The notes under the pieces were generated by a model that was given only the letters and a program-made list of their open reading frames with translations, did no database searches and was not told the DNA's origin. The position numbers were made by a program, and so were the translations under genes. From Curvibacter cyanobacteriorum (GTDB taxonomy: Bacteria; Pseudomonadota; Gammaproteobacteria; Burkholderiales; Burkholderiaceae_C), in the NCBI RefSeq assembly GCF_028649475.1, contig NZ_JAQSIP010000004.1, positions 186,001 to 250,000 of the forward strand: a stretch of DNA of 64,000 bases, written 5' to 3'. The first letter of the stretch is position 1; each line of letters opens with the position of its first letter. This document shows positions 54,698 to 63,706 of this stretch, in pieces.

Positions 54698-55411
54698 ATG
54701 CCTGACACCCCTGTTTTTTCAGCTGATACCGACGACCGCCTGAGCCCGGTACCGCCTGAGGCGGACGCCGACAGAGAAGCCGAGGCCGACGCCCCCGCCG
54801 TGCGCAAGCGCCCCCGGCCCGGCGAGCGCCGCGTGCAGATCCTGCAGACCCTGGCCAGCATGCTCGAGCAACCGGGGGCCGAGCGCGTCACCACCGCGGC
54901 CCTGGCGGCCCGCATCGGGGTCAGCGAGGCGGCGTTGTACCGCCACTTCGCGAGCAAGGCGCAGATGTTTGAGGGCCTGATCGAGTTCATCGAGCAGACC
55001 GTGTTCTCCTTGGCCAACCAGCTGATCGAACGCGAAGCCGCAGGCGATGCCGACCCGCGCACGTTGGGCCGCCGCCAGGTGACGCGCGTGATGTACCTGC
55101 TGGTGCAGTTCGCCGAGAAGAACCCCGGCATGGTGCGCGTCATGTGTGGCGACGCGCTGGTGCTCGAACACGAGCGCCTGCAGCAGCGCATGAACCAGCT
55201 TTTCGACCGCCTCGAGTTGACTCTGCGCCAATGCCTGCGCCCGCTGGCCGAGGCCTTGGGCTCGCCCACCCCGACGGTCGATGCCCAGGTGCGCGCCGCG
55301 GCGCTGACCGCGTTTTTGCAGGGCCGCCTGCAGCGTTATGCGCGCTCGGGTTTCAAGCGCCTGCCGTCCGAACAACTCGACGGCACCTTGCTGCTTTTGC
55401 TGGGCGCCTGA
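54698..55411 (+). CDS. slmA: SlmA-type TetR-family nucleoid occlusion factor
   Basis: A 237-residue TetR-family protein. After an acidic, disordered N-terminal tail of about 40 residues, the helix-turn-helix reads RVQILQTLASMLEQPGAERVTTAALAARIGVSEAALYRHFASKAQMFEGLIEFIEQTVF, and the C-terminal part NPGMVRVMCGDALVLEHERLQQRMNQLFDRLELTLRQ follows the SlmA pattern. SlmA binds DNA sites across the nucleoid and blocks FtsZ assembly there. Its place near argB is common in betaproteobacteria. The ATG at 54698 was chosen; the earlier open frame overlaps the kinase gene. The long acidic tail is longer than in E. coli SlmA. Confidence 0.88.
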   Translation: MPDTPVFSADTDDRLSPVPPEADADREAEADAPAVRKRPRPGERRVQILQTLASMLEQPGAERVTTAALAARIGVSEAALYRHFASKAQMFEGLIEFIEQTVFSLANQLIEREAAGDADPRTLGRRQVTRVMYLLVQFAEKNPGMVRVMCGDALVLEHERLQQRMNQLFDRLELTLRQCLRPLAEALGSPTPTVDAQVRAAALTAFLQGRLQRYARSGFKRLPSEQLDGTLLLLLGA

Positions 55412-55414
55412 GCC

Positions 55415-56629
55415 TCACCAGCTCCACAGCGTGCCGTCGTGCTGCAGCCGGTTGACGGGCAGGTAGGCGCGTTGGTAGGGGTAGCGCGCCGCCAGTGCCT
55501 CGTCGATGTCGACCCCGTGCCCCGGCGTCTCGCCACAGTACATGAAGCCTTGTTCAAACCGGTAATCGTGTGGAAACACCGCCAGCGTGGCCTCGGTGTG
55601 GGGCATGTATTCCTGGATGCCGAAGTTGGGCACCCAGGTGTCAAAGTGCAGCGCTGCGCCTATGCACACCGGTGACAGGTCGGTGGCGCCGTGGCAGCCG
55701 GTGCGCACCTGGTAGAGGGCGGCCAGGTCGGCGATGCGGCGCAGGTGGCTGATGCCCCCCGCATGCACCACGGTGGTCCGGATGTAGTCGATCCACTGCT
55801 GCTCGATCAGCGTCTTGCAGTCCCACAGCGAGTTGAACACCTCGCCCACCGCCAGCGGCGTGGTGGTGTGTTGCCGGATCAGGGCGAAAGCCTGCGGGTT
55901 CTCGGCGGGCGTGGCGTCTTCCAGCCAGAACAGGTGAAAAGGCTCCAGCGCCTTGCCCAGGCGTGCGGCCTCGATCGGCGTGAGGCGGTGATGCGCGTCG
56001 TGCAGCAGGTGAACGTCCGGGCCCACGGCCTCGCGCACCGCGGCAAACAAGGCCGGTGTGTGGCGCAGGTACTTCTCGCTGCTCCAGTCGTGCTCGCTGG
56101 GCAGGCTGGCGTCAGCGGGCTCGTAGAAGCCGCCCTGGCCCACGCCGTAGACCTTGTCCAGGCCCGGCACACCGCTTTGCGCCCGGATCGCCTGGAAGCC
56201 CATGTCGCGGTGGCGCAGCACCTCGTCCACGGTGTGTTCGATGTCGCGCCCGTTGGCGTGCCCATAGACCAGCACGCGGCTGCGGCTGCGCCCGCCCAGC
56301 AGCTGGTACAGCGGCAGGCCGGCGGCCTTGGCCTTGAGGTCCCAGAGGGCCGTGTCCACCGCGGCGATGGCGCTCATGGTGACCGGCCCACGGCGCCAGT
56401 AGGCGCCCTTGTAGAGGTACTGCCAGAGGTCTTCGATCTGGTGCGCGTCGCGCCCGATCAGGCAGGGGATCACATGGTCGTTGAGGTAGCTGGCCACCGC
56501 CAGCTCACGCCCGTTGAGGGTCGCGTCTCCCAGGCCGGTGAGGCCCTGGTCGGTCTCGATCTTGAGGGTCACAAAGTTGCGGCCGGGGCAGCAGACGATG
56601 ACACGCGCAGCGGTGATTTTCATGGGCAT
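55415..56629 (-). CDS. manD: D-mannonate dehydratase of the enolase superfamily (ManD)
   Basis: Removes water from D-mannonate to give 2-keto-3-deoxygluconate. The 404-residue protein has the enolase-superfamily layout: N-terminal capping domain ([40 protein letters not shown]), then a barrel with the metal-ligand region [37 protein letters not shown] and [31 protein letters not shown] is close to known ManD sequences. It replaces UxuA, which is not in the operon. It overlaps the uxuB stop as TGATG (start 56629; 56623 is possible). It is the last gene of the leftward operon and converges on slmA with 3 bases between the stops. Confidence 0.9.
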   Translation of the reverse strand: MPMKITAARVIVCCPGRNFVTLKIETDQGLTGLGDATLNGRELAVASYLNDHVIPCLIGRDAHQIEDLWQYLYKGAYWRRGPVTMSAIAAVDTALWDLKAKAAGLPLYQLLGGRSRSRVLVYGHANGRDIEHTVDEVLRHRDMGFQAIRAQSGVPGLDKVYGVGQGGFYEPADASLPSEHDWSSEKYLRHTPALFAAVREAVGPDVHLLHDAHHRLTPIEAARLGKALEPFHLFWLEDATPAENPQAFALIRQHTTTPLAVGEVFNSLWDCKTLIEQQWIDYIRTTVVHAGGISHLRRIADLAALYQVRTGCHGATDLSPVCIGAALHFDTWVPNFGIQEYMPHTEATLAVFPHDYRFEQGFMYCGETPGHGVDIDEALAARYPYQRAYLPVNRLQHDGTLWSW

Positions 56630-58029
56630 CAGGCCGGGGTAGCGGCGTTGAGTTCGTGCAGGGCGGCGAGCGCGCCCACGGCCTGGATGCGCTCCAGGTG
56701 CTGCTGTACCGCGCGGGTCCAGCGGGCGTCCTGGGGCAGGCTGGGGCCCCACAGCGCTGGCTGTGTCAACAGCGCCCGCACCGTGGCCGCGGCGTCGCCC
56801 GCGTGCTGGCGGGCCAGGGCCTGCAGGGGCTCGGCCAGGGGGTCATTGACGGTGTAGGGCTGACCGAGTTCGTTCACGCCCCGCAGGTAGCGCAGGTAGA
56901 TCGCGGCGCAAAACGCCAGGTGGCTGATGCGTTGGCCCGCCGCCAGTTGGCGCTCGGCCGACGGCGGCCAGCGCAGCGGGATTTTTTGCGAGCTGTCGGT
57001 GGCGATCTGGTGCACGCTGTGCTTGAGCTCGGGGTTGCCAAAGCGGGCCAGCAAGGCGTCGCGGTAGGCGGGCCAATCGCGCCGGCTCAGGTGTGGGGCC
57101 ACCTCGTGGCTCATGAGGCTGTGCACAAACTGGCGGATCGCGGGCGTACCAATGCAGTCGGCAATCACCGCCAGCCCCAGAACGGCGCCAAGGCAGGCCA
57201 TGGCCGAATGGCTGCCGTTGAGCAGGCGCAGCTTGGCCTCCTCGAACGGGCGCACATCGTCGACCACGGTGACCCCGGCACTGGCCAGTGCGGGGCCATC
57301 GTCGGGGTCGACAAAGCGTCGCTCGATCACCCATTCCCAGAACGCTTCGGTGCCCAGCGCGCCGTCATCGTCCAGGCCCAGGGCCTGGCGCGCGGCCTGC
57401 AGCCGCTCGGGCGTGGCGGCGGGCACGATGCGGTCCACCATGCTGTTGGGGAAGGCGCAGTGCGCCGTGATCCAGTCCGACAGTGCGCCGGGCTCGGCGG
57501 TGCACAGGGCCTGCAGGCGCCGGCCGTTGTCGCTGAGGTTGTCACAGGACGCCAGCGTCAGGCCGGGCAGGCCCGCTTGCTGGCGCTCCGCCAGGCCTTG
57601 GCGCAGCAGCGCGGCCAGCTCGGACGTGTAGCCCTTTTCGGTCACCGTCAGGGTGATCCAGCGCGTGCCCGGTGCGGCGATGGCTTGCCGCACCACCTCG
57701 GGTTCGCGCGCGGCCACACTGGTGCGCAGCAAGGCCCCAGGCACTTGCCAGTGCAGGCCTTGCTGGCTGGCCACCTGCACCGCGTAGAGCCCGTCCTGGC
57801 GCGCCAGCGCGTCGGCCAGGGTGGTGCTGCGCATGGCCACACCGTGCACCCCCCAGTGGCGGTGGCCCGCCTGCAAGAGTTGGTCAAACACCAGCGCCTG
57901 GTGGGCGCGGTGGAAGGCCCCCAGCCCCAGGTGCAGCACGCCGGGCGTCAGGTGTTGGCGGTCGGCGCCGGGCACGCGCACGCCGCGCTCGGGCAGTTGG
58001 TGAAGGGTGTGGCGGTTCAGTGAAGGCAT
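56629..58029 (-). CDS. uxuB: mannitol dehydrogenase-family hexuronate reductase (UxuB-like)
   Basis: A 466-residue NAD-dependent enzyme of the long-chain mannitol dehydrogenase family, which reduces fructuronate to mannonate. The N-terminus [20 protein letters not shown] and later [40 protein letters not shown] and the C-terminal helices are typical. The upstream open frame (to 59154) shadows the SDR gene; the ATG at 58029 ([16 protein letters not shown]) is the real start. It is translationally coupled to manD, so substrate fits: fructuronate to mannonate to KDG. Tagaturonate reductase activity cannot be excluded. Confidence 0.9.
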   Translation of the reverse strand: MPSLNRHTLHQLPERGVRVPGADRQHLTPGVLHLGLGAFHRAHQALVFDQLLQAGHRHWGVHGVAMRSTTLADALARQDGLYAVQVASQQGLHWQVPGALLRTSVAAREPEVVRQAIAAPGTRWITLTVTEKGYTSELAALLRQGLAERQQAGLPGLTLASCDNLSDNGRRLQALCTAEPGALSDWITAHCAFPNSMVDRIVPAATPERLQAARQALGLDDDGALGTEAFWEWVIERRFVDPDDGPALASAGVTVVDDVRPFEEAKLRLLNGSHSAMACLGAVLGLAVIADCIGTPAIRQFVHSLMSHEVAPHLSRRDWPAYRDALLARFGNPELKHSVHQIATDSSQKIPLRWPPSAERQLAAGQRISHLAFCAAIYLRYLRGVNELGQPYTVNDPLAEPLQALARQHAGDAAATVRALLTQPALWGPSLPQDARWTRAVQQHLERIQAVGALAALHELNAATPA

Positions 58030-58121
58030 GGGGCCGAGTGAGTGGGGGCGGTGGCAAACCAAGAGGCCATGGAACGCTGCCAGGGGGGCTGCGCCTGTGT
58101 CGGGGTGGGGGGCGGCGGGGC

Positions 58122-58937
58122 TCAGTCGAACTGCAGCCCACCGTTGAGGTCGAGCACCTCGCCGGTGATGAAGCCGCTCATGGGGTGGGCCAGGAACAGC
58201 ACGCAGTGCGCGAACTCCTCCAACTCGCAAAAGCGCCCCACCGGGATGGTTCGGCGCAGTTCGGCCTGGCGCTCGGGCGAGACCTGCTCGGTCACCATCT
58301 GGGTTTTGACAAAGGCCGGGGCCAGGGCATTGCAGGTCACCCCGAAAGCCGCGTATTCGCGCGCAAAACTGAAGGTCAAGGTCACCACACCGCCCTTGCT
58401 GGCGGCGTAGGCCGGCAGCGGCGACAGCCCCCCGGTCTTGGCGCCAAAGGAGGCGATGTTGACGATGCGCCCGAAGCGCCGCGCCTTCATGCCCGGCGCG
58501 ACGCGCTGGCTGACGTAGAACACGCCGTCCAGGTTGACGCGCAGGATGCGCTGCCACAGCTCGGGCGTGGTCTGTTCGCAGTTGGCGTACTGCAGGATGC
58601 CCGCGTTGTTCACGCAGACGTCGATGCGGCCCCAGTGGGCCTCGATGCGGCGGCAGGCCGCATCCACGGCCTGCACATCGCTGACGTCCATGGGGGTGCA
58701 GAACAGGCGGTCGCGGTGCGCGGCCAGGCTCTGCGCCACCTGGTCCACGCGCAGGTCGGTGGCCGCCACGCGGTAGCCTGCTTCCAGCAGCGCGCGGGTG
58801 GTCGCCAGGCCCATGCCGGCATTGGCGCCGGTGACCAGGGCCACCTGGTCCTGGATGGCGGGCAGCGGGCCCAGCGCCGCAGGCCAGGCTGCGCCCGCGG
58901 CGCGGTGGGTGGGTTGGCTTGGGTGGGTCGGGCTCAT
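58122..58937 (-). CDS. SDR-family oxidoreductase in the hexuronate operon
   Basis: A 271-residue short-chain dehydrogenase. TGANAGMG is the cofactor loop, CVNNAG is in the middle, and the active-site Ser and YxxxK are in NIASFGAKTGGLSPLPAYAASKGG. The first 30 residues are a Pro/Ala-rich tail and may not be translated in full. It lies between uxuB and the Ldh-type dehydrogenase and probably oxidises or reduces a sugar acid intermediate (for example a tagaturonate/altronate or 2,5-diketo step); this is inference. Confidence 0.87.
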   Translation of the reverse strand: MSPTHPSQPTHRAAGAAWPAALGPLPAIQDQVALVTGANAGMGLATTRALLEAGYRVAATDLRVDQVAQSLAAHRDRLFCTPMDVSDVQAVDAACRRIEAHWGRIDVCVNNAGILQYANCEQTTPELWQRILRVNLDGVFYVSQRVAPGMKARRFGRIVNIASFGAKTGGLSPLPAYAASKGGVVTLTFSFAREYAAFGVTCNALAPAFVKTQMVTEQVSPERQAELRRTIPVGRFCELEEFAHCVLFLAHPMSGFITGEVLDLNGGLQFD

Positions 58938-58951
58938 GTCGGGGGCTCCGT

Positions 58952-60016
58952 TCAGTCGCTGTGCACCGGCGCGCCCACTTTGTGCGCGGCGGCGACGATT
59001 TCTTGCCAGGTGGTGGCGTCGAGTTCGATGCCGTCGCGCAGGCGCTCGGCGCGCGTGGTGCGCTCCGGCTCGCCGGCCAGTTGCACGCCCTCGGTGCCCG
59101 GGGCGGGCGGGCTTTGGCGCAGCCAGTCGACAAAGGCCGCGGCCTGCGCTTCAAAGTGCGCCTGGGTGCCCAGGCGCACCGGGTCGATCAGCTGGGTCAG
59201 CATGCCGTTGAGCACGGCCTTGCGCGCGTCGGCCGCCTGGTGCCAGGTGCCGCCGCCGGTCAGCGCGCCCCCCAGCAGCTCGCAGGCCACCGCCAGGCCG
59301 TAGCCCTTGTGTTCGCCAAAAGGCATCAGCGCGCCGTAGCCACCGCCGGGCTGGGGCACCACCACCACCCCGGGGTTCTGGGTGGGCGCGCCGTGTTCGT
59401 CGATCAGCAAGCCGCTGGCCACGGTCTTGCCCTGGTTGTGGGCCACGCGCATCTTGCCCTGGGCCACGCGGCTGGTGGCGAAGTCCAGCACGAAGGGGGG
59501 CGCGTCGCGCAGCGGGATGCCGATGCAGCAGGGGTTGGTGCCAAAGCGGCCGTCACCCCCCTGCCACGCCGCCACCACGGGGCGCGACAGCACGTTGACG
59601 AAGTGGATCGACACCAGGCCGGCGGCGGTGGCCATCTCGGCAAACTGACCGATGCGCCCCAGGTGGTGGCTGTTGCCCAGGGCCACCGTGCAGGTGCCGT
59701 ACTGGCGCGCGCGTTCGATGCCCATCTGCAGGGCCTGCTCGCCGATCACCTGGCCATAGCCGCGCTGGCCGTCCAGCGTGAGCAGGGGGCCGGTGTCCAG
59801 TTGCACCGACAGCGCGGCGTTGGGCTTCAGGCCACCTTCGAGCACGGCGTCGACGTAGCGGGGCACCATGCCCACGCCATGGGAGTCGTGGCCGCTGAGG
59901 TTGGCCAGCACCAGGTTGTCGGCCACCTGTTCGGCTTCGCGGGGCAGGCTGCCCGCGTGTTCAAGGATGCGGGCCACTTGCGCGCGCAGGGCTGGGGCGG
60001 TAAAGCGTGGGTTCAT
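58952..60016 (-). CDS. Ldh-family (malate/L-lactate dehydrogenase type) oxidoreductase
   Basis: A 354-residue NAD(P)-dependent dehydrogenase of the LDH2/MDG2 family. The N-terminus MNPRFTAPALRAQVARILEHAGSLPREAEQVADNLVLANLSGHDSHGVGMVPRYV contains the conserved SGHDSHGV motif, followed by RPVVAAWQGGDGRFGTNPCCIGIP and PFGEHKGYGLAVACELLGGALTGGG. Relatives act on malate, ureidoglycolate, sulfolactate and sugar-derived 2-keto acids. In this operon a 2-oxoacid from hexuronate or altronate breakdown is likely. The ATG at 60016 was chosen over the TTG at 60022. Confidence 0.9.
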   Translation of the reverse strand: MNPRFTAPALRAQVARILEHAGSLPREAEQVADNLVLANLSGHDSHGVGMVPRYVDAVLEGGLKPNAALSVQLDTGPLLTLDGQRGYGQVIGEQALQMGIERARQYGTCTVALGNSHHLGRIGQFAEMATAAGLVSIHFVNVLSRPVVAAWQGGDGRFGTNPCCIGIPLRDAPPFVLDFATSRVAQGKMRVAHNQGKTVASGLLIDEHGAPTQNPGVVVVPQPGGGYGALMPFGEHKGYGLAVACELLGGALTGGGTWHQAADARKAVLNGMLTQLIDPVRLGTQAHFEAQAAAFVDWLRQSPPAPGTEGVQLAGEPERTTRAERLRDGIELDATTWQEIVAAAHKVGAPVHSD

Positions 60017-60053
60017 GGGCAAACAGGTCTGAAAACAAAAGGCGTGGCGGGGC

Positions 60054-61580
60054 TCACATCACCGCACCGATTTGCCAGGGCACGAACTCGTTTTGTCCGT
60101 AACCGTGGCGCTCGCTCTTGGTGCTTTGGCCCGAGGCGGTGGCCAGCATCAGCTCGAAGATGCGTTGGCCCATGGCCTGGATGCTGCTGGCGCCGTCGAT
60201 GATCTCGCCGCAGTTGATGTCCATGTCCTCCTCCTGGCGCTGCCACAGCGCGCTGTTGGTGGCGAGTTTGAGCGAGGGCGAGGGCGCACAGCCGTAGGCG
60301 CTGCCGCGGCCGGTGGTGAAGCAGATCAGGTTGGCGCCGCCCGCCACCTGGCCGGTGGCGCTGACCGGGTCGTAGCCCGGGGTGTCCATGTAGACAAAGC
60401 CGTGTTCGCGCACGGGTTCGGCGTATTCGTACACCGCCTGCAAGTTGCTGGTGCCCCCCTTGGCCACGGCGCCGAGGGACTTTTCCAGGATGGTGGTCAG
60501 CCCGCCCGCCTTGTTGCCGGGCGAGGGGTTGTTGTTCATCTCGCCGCCGTTTAGGGCGGTGTACTGCTCCCACCAGCGGATGCGCTCGATCAGCTTGTCG
60601 GCCACCTCGGGGCGCACGGCGCGGCGGGTCAGCAGGTGTTCGGCGCCATAGATCTCGGGCGTTTCGGACAGGATGGCCGTGCCCCCATGGGCCACCAGCA
60701 GGTCCACCGCCGCCCCCAGCGCCGGGTTGGCGCTGATGCCGGAGTAGCCGTCCGAGCCGCCGCACTGCAAACCCACGGTGAGGTGGGCCGCGCTGCAGGG
60801 CTCGCGCTGCACCGCGTTGGCCAGCGGCAGCATGTGCTCGATCAGGGCGATGCCCTTGGCCACCGTCTGGCGTGTGCCGCCGCTGTCCTGGATGTTGAAG
60901 ACCTGGAACAACGGGGTCTCTGCCAGGTGGCTGTGGGTCAGCCAGGTTTTGATCTGGTTGGCCTCGCAGCCCAGGCCGACCACCAGGATGGCGGCAAAGT
61001 TGGCGTGGGTGGCATAACCCGCCAGGGTGCGTTCCAGCAGCTTCAGGCCCAGGCCCTCGGTGTCCATGCCGCAGCCGCTGCCATGCGTCAGGGCGACCAC
61101 ACCATCGACCTGCGGGAAGGCCGCCAGGGCTTCGGGCCGGTTCTGACGCGAGAAATGGTCGGCGATGGCGCGCGCCGCGGTGGCGGAGCAGTTCACGCTG
61201 GACAGCACGCCGATGTAGTTGCGCGTGGCCACGCGCCCGTCGGCGCGCCGGATGCCCATGAAGTGGGCTTCGCGCGCCGCGGCCGCGGGTTTGACGTCGC
61301 TGCCCACCGCGTAGTCGCGCTCGAAAGCGCCTTTGGCCGCGCCCATGTCGAGGTTGTGGGTGTGCACATGCTCGCCCGCTGCAATCGGGCGCGAGGCAAA
61401 GCCGATGATCTGGTTGTAGCGGCGCACCGGGGCGCCGGTGTCCAGCGCGCGCACGGCCACCTTGTGGCCCGGGGGCACCAGGCCGCGCACGGTCAGGCCA
61501 TCGAGCACGGTGCCGCCCAGCAACTGGCTGCGCGCGATCAGCACGTCGTCATCGGGGTGGAGTCGGATGAAAGGGGTCAT
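60054..61580 (-). CDS. uxaA: UxaA-family altronate (galactarate-type) dehydratase
   Basis: Dehydrates altronate to 2-keto-3-deoxygluconate. The 508-residue protein joins an N-terminal SAF domain (about 1-90; DDDVLIARSQLL, NQIIGFASRPIAAGEHVHTHNLDMG) to the altronate/galactarate dehydratase domain (about 105-508; RADGRVATRNYIGVLSSVNCSATAARAIADHF, THGSGCGMDTEG, VGLQCGGSDGYSG, GGTAILSETPEIYGAEHLL). Cysteines in these motifs hold the iron site in the family. Together with UxuB and ManD it brings both uronate branches to KDG. The GTG six bases earlier (61586) is an alternative start. Confidence 0.92.
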   Translation of the reverse strand: MTPFIRLHPDDDVLIARSQLLGGTVLDGLTVRGLVPPGHKVAVRALDTGAPVRRYNQIIGFASRPIAAGEHVHTHNLDMGAAKGAFERDYAVGSDVKPAAAAREAHFMGIRRADGRVATRNYIGVLSSVNCSATAARAIADHFSRQNRPEALAAFPQVDGVVALTHGSGCGMDTEGLGLKLLERTLAGYATHANFAAILVVGLGCEANQIKTWLTHSHLAETPLFQVFNIQDSGGTRQTVAKGIALIEHMLPLANAVQREPCSAAHLTVGLQCGGSDGYSGISANPALGAAVDLLVAHGGTAILSETPEIYGAEHLLTRRAVRPEVADKLIERIRWWEQYTALNGGEMNNNPSPGNKAGGLTTILEKSLGAVAKGGTSNLQAVYEYAEPVREHGFVYMDTPGYDPVSATGQVAGGANLICFTTGRGSAYGCAPSPSLKLATNSALWQRQEEDMDINCGEIIDGASSIQAMGQRIFELMLATASGQSTKSERHGYGQNEFVPWQIGAVM

Positions 61581-61607
61581 GGTCACAGGCCTTGGGCGGT
61601 GTCGGGG

Positions 61608-63002
61608 TCAGTAAAACAGGCGGGGCAGCCACAGCACGAGCTGCGGGCAGTAGGTGATCAGCACCAGGCTGCCCAGCAGCGGCACCAGCCAGGGCAGGAT
61701 GGCCACGGTGGTGCGCTCGACGCTGAGCTTGGCGACCCGGGCCAGCACGAACAGCACCATGCCCATCGGCGGGTGCAGCAGGCCGATCATGAGGTTGAGC
61801 ACCATCACCAGGCCAAAGTGCACCAGGTCGATGCCGAGCTGCTGGCAGATCGGGACCAGGATGGGCACCAGGATCGTGATGGCCGCGGTGGGCTCCAGGA
61901 AGCAGCCCACGAACAGCATCAGCAGGTTGGCCATCAGCAGGAACACCCAGGGTTCCTTGGTGAAGCCCAGCACCCAGCTGGCGATCGAGGTGGTGACGCC
62001 GGTGGCCGTCAGCATCCAGCCAAAAATGCTCGCGGCGGCGACGATGAAGAGCACCGTGCTGGTGGTCTCCACGGTGTCGAGGCAGACCTTCACGAACATG
62101 CGAAAGCGCAGCGTTCGGTACCAGGCAAAGCCCAGCACCATGGCCCACAGGCAGGCGGCGATGGCGCCTTCGGTGGGGGTGAAGATGCCCGTGGTCATGC
62201 CACCAATCAGCAGCACCGGGGTCATGATGGGCAGCACGGCCTGGAAGTCGAACAGCTTGTCCGCCGCAAACAGCAGCAGCAAGGCGCCCAGCACCGTGGC
62301 CTGGGCCGGCAGGCCGCCGTGGGTGACGGCCGCCCACACGGCCAGCGGCCAACCGATCACCACCGCGGTCTCGGCCAAGGCCTTGAAGACGCGCGGCCAT
62401 TCGAACTTCACGTCGGCGCCCCAGCCGTTCTTGTGGGCGAAGTACGCCACCGTCACCATCATCGCCACGGCCATCAGCACACCGGGCAGGATGCCCGCCA
62501 GGAACAGCGCGCCGACGCTGACGTTGGCCATCATGCCGTAGATCACAAAGGGCAGGCTGGGCGGGATGATGGGGCCCAGCGTGGCCGAGGCGGCGGTCAC
62601 ACCGACCGCGAACTCGGTGCCGTAGCCGTGGTCCTTCATGGCCTTGATCTCGATCGTGCCCAGGCCCGCGGCGTCGGCGATGGCGGTGCCGCTCATGCCG
62701 GCAAACACCACCGAGCCCACCACATTGACATGGCCCAGGCCGCCCTTGAGCCAGCCCACCAGGGCCAGTGCGTAGTTGTAGATGCGGTTGGTGATGCCGG
62801 CGTTGTTCATCAGGTTGCCGGCGAGGATGAAGAAGGGCACGGCCAGCAGCGGAAAGCTGTCGATGCCGCTGACCATGCGGTGGATCACCACAAAGGGCGG
62901 CAGGTTGCCGGTGAACAGGATGTAGACCAGCGAGGCGCCGGCCATGGCGATGGCCACGGGCAGTCCGCCCGCCATCATGAACAGGAAAATGATTTTCAAC
63001 AT
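61608..63002 (-). CDS. dctM: TRAP transporter large permease subunit (DctM type)
   Basis: A 464-residue inner-membrane protein with about twelve hydrophobic helices, the sodium-driven translocation subunit of a TRAP transporter. Typical segments are FPLLAVPFFILAGNLMNNAGITNRI, GGLGHVNVVGSVVFAGMSGTAIADAAGLGTIEIKAMKDHGY, FAVGVTAASATLGPIIPPSLPFVIYG and FTPTEGAIAACLWAM. The ATG at 63002 (MLKIIFLFMMAGGLPVAIAMAG) is the family start; the longer frame overlaps dctQ. It is 28 bases upstream of uxaA, so uptake and catabolism are co-expressed. Confidence 0.95.
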   Translation of the reverse strand: MLKIIFLFMMAGGLPVAIAMAGASLVYILFTGNLPPFVVIHRMVSGIDSFPLLAVPFFILAGNLMNNAGITNRIYNYALALVGWLKGGLGHVNVVGSVVFAGMSGTAIADAAGLGTIEIKAMKDHGYGTEFAVGVTAASATLGPIIPPSLPFVIYGMMANVSVGALFLAGILPGVLMAVAMMVTVAYFAHKNGWGADVKFEWPRVFKALAETAVVIGWPLAVWAAVTHGGLPAQATVLGALLLLFAADKLFDFQAVLPIMTPVLLIGGMTTGIFTPTEGAIAACLWAMVLGFAWYRTLRFRMFVKVCLDTVETTSTVLFIVAAASIFGWMLTATGVTTSIASWVLGFTKEPWVFLLMANLLMLFVGCFLEPTAAITILVPILVPICQQLGIDLVHFGLVMVLNLMIGLLHPPMGMVLFVLARVAKLSVERTTVAILPWLVPLLGSLVLITYCPQLVLWLPRLFY

Positions 63003-63030
63003 GGGTGGGGTCCGGTGGGGGCGCTGGCGC

Positions 63031-63597
63031 TCAGCGCTCGGCCATGGTGGATTCGGGGCGTTCGAGGGCGCTGTAGCCACGCTGCCAGTGGATGCGCATC
63101 ACCCACACCGAGCGTGCGGCCATCGCCACAAAGCCCAGCAGGCAGACGCCATAGACGTAGTTCATGGGCAGCTCGACGACGGTCATCTTGTAGGTGTCCA
63201 TCTTCATCATCATCTGCACCGTCAGCACCGAGGCCGCGGCAAAGAAGGCGATGCGCACCACATCGACCAGCGTGGACAGCACCCGGCCGGCCCGCGCCGG
63301 CAGGTAGCGGAACAGGAAGTCCACCTGGATGTGGTTGTTCTTGGCGACGCCAATGGCCGCGCCGACAAACACGGTGCTCACCAGCAGGTAGCGCGCGATC
63401 TCCTCGGTCCAGGCCGCCGAGTCGTTGAGCACATAGCGGGTGATGAATTGGTACACCACGGTGGCGCCCAGGGCCCAGAAAAAGAGCAGGGCGAGCCAGG
63501 CTTCCCAAGGGGTGTCGGACAAGTCCACCTCATCGTCGGTGGTGTGGAAGGTGCCGTCGTCGCGCATCACGCGGGGGCCGGAATCCAGATCGTGCAT
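63031..63597 (-). CDS. dctQ: TRAP transporter small permease subunit (DctQ type)
   Basis: A 188-residue membrane protein with four hydrophobic helices. The family segment LLFFWALGATVVYQFITRYVLNDSAAWTEEIARYLLVSTVFVGAAIGVAKNNHIQVDFLF is present. It forms the integral-membrane complex with DctM and receives substrate from DctP. It is the second gene of the operon. Confidence 0.93.
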   Translation of the reverse strand: MHDLDSGPRVMRDDGTFHTTDDEVDLSDTPWEAWLALLFFWALGATVVYQFITRYVLNDSAAWTEEIARYLLVSTVFVGAAIGVAKNNHIQVDFLFRYLPARAGRVLSTLVDVVRIAFFAAASVLTVQMMMKMDTYKMTVVELPMNYVYGVCLLGFVAMAARSVWVMRIHWQRGYSALERPESTMAER

Positions 63598-63647
63598 GGC
63601 AGTTCTTTGCAGCGGGGCCCGGGCAGGGCGCCCGGGCCGGGGGGAAC

Positions 63648-63677
63648 AAAAAGCGCCGCTCGCAATGGCTTCGGCGC
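63648..63677 (-). terminator. hairpin with T-run between dctP and dctQ (partial terminator)
   Basis: On the leftward transcript GCGCCG and CGGCGC (63672-63677 and 63653-63658) form a 6-bp stem followed by TTTTTG. Such a weak terminator after the binding-protein gene would leave more dctP than permease mRNA, as needed for periplasmic binding proteins. Confidence 0.5.
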
Positions 63678-63706
63678 GGCGTGAGGCTCGGGCGCTGAGC
63701 GCGGGC

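Noticed and set aside
60636-63428. 930-codon open frame on the plus strand
   Set aside because: Antisense to uxaA, dctM and dctQ; composition (His/Gln/Gly-rich) is that of a shadow frame.
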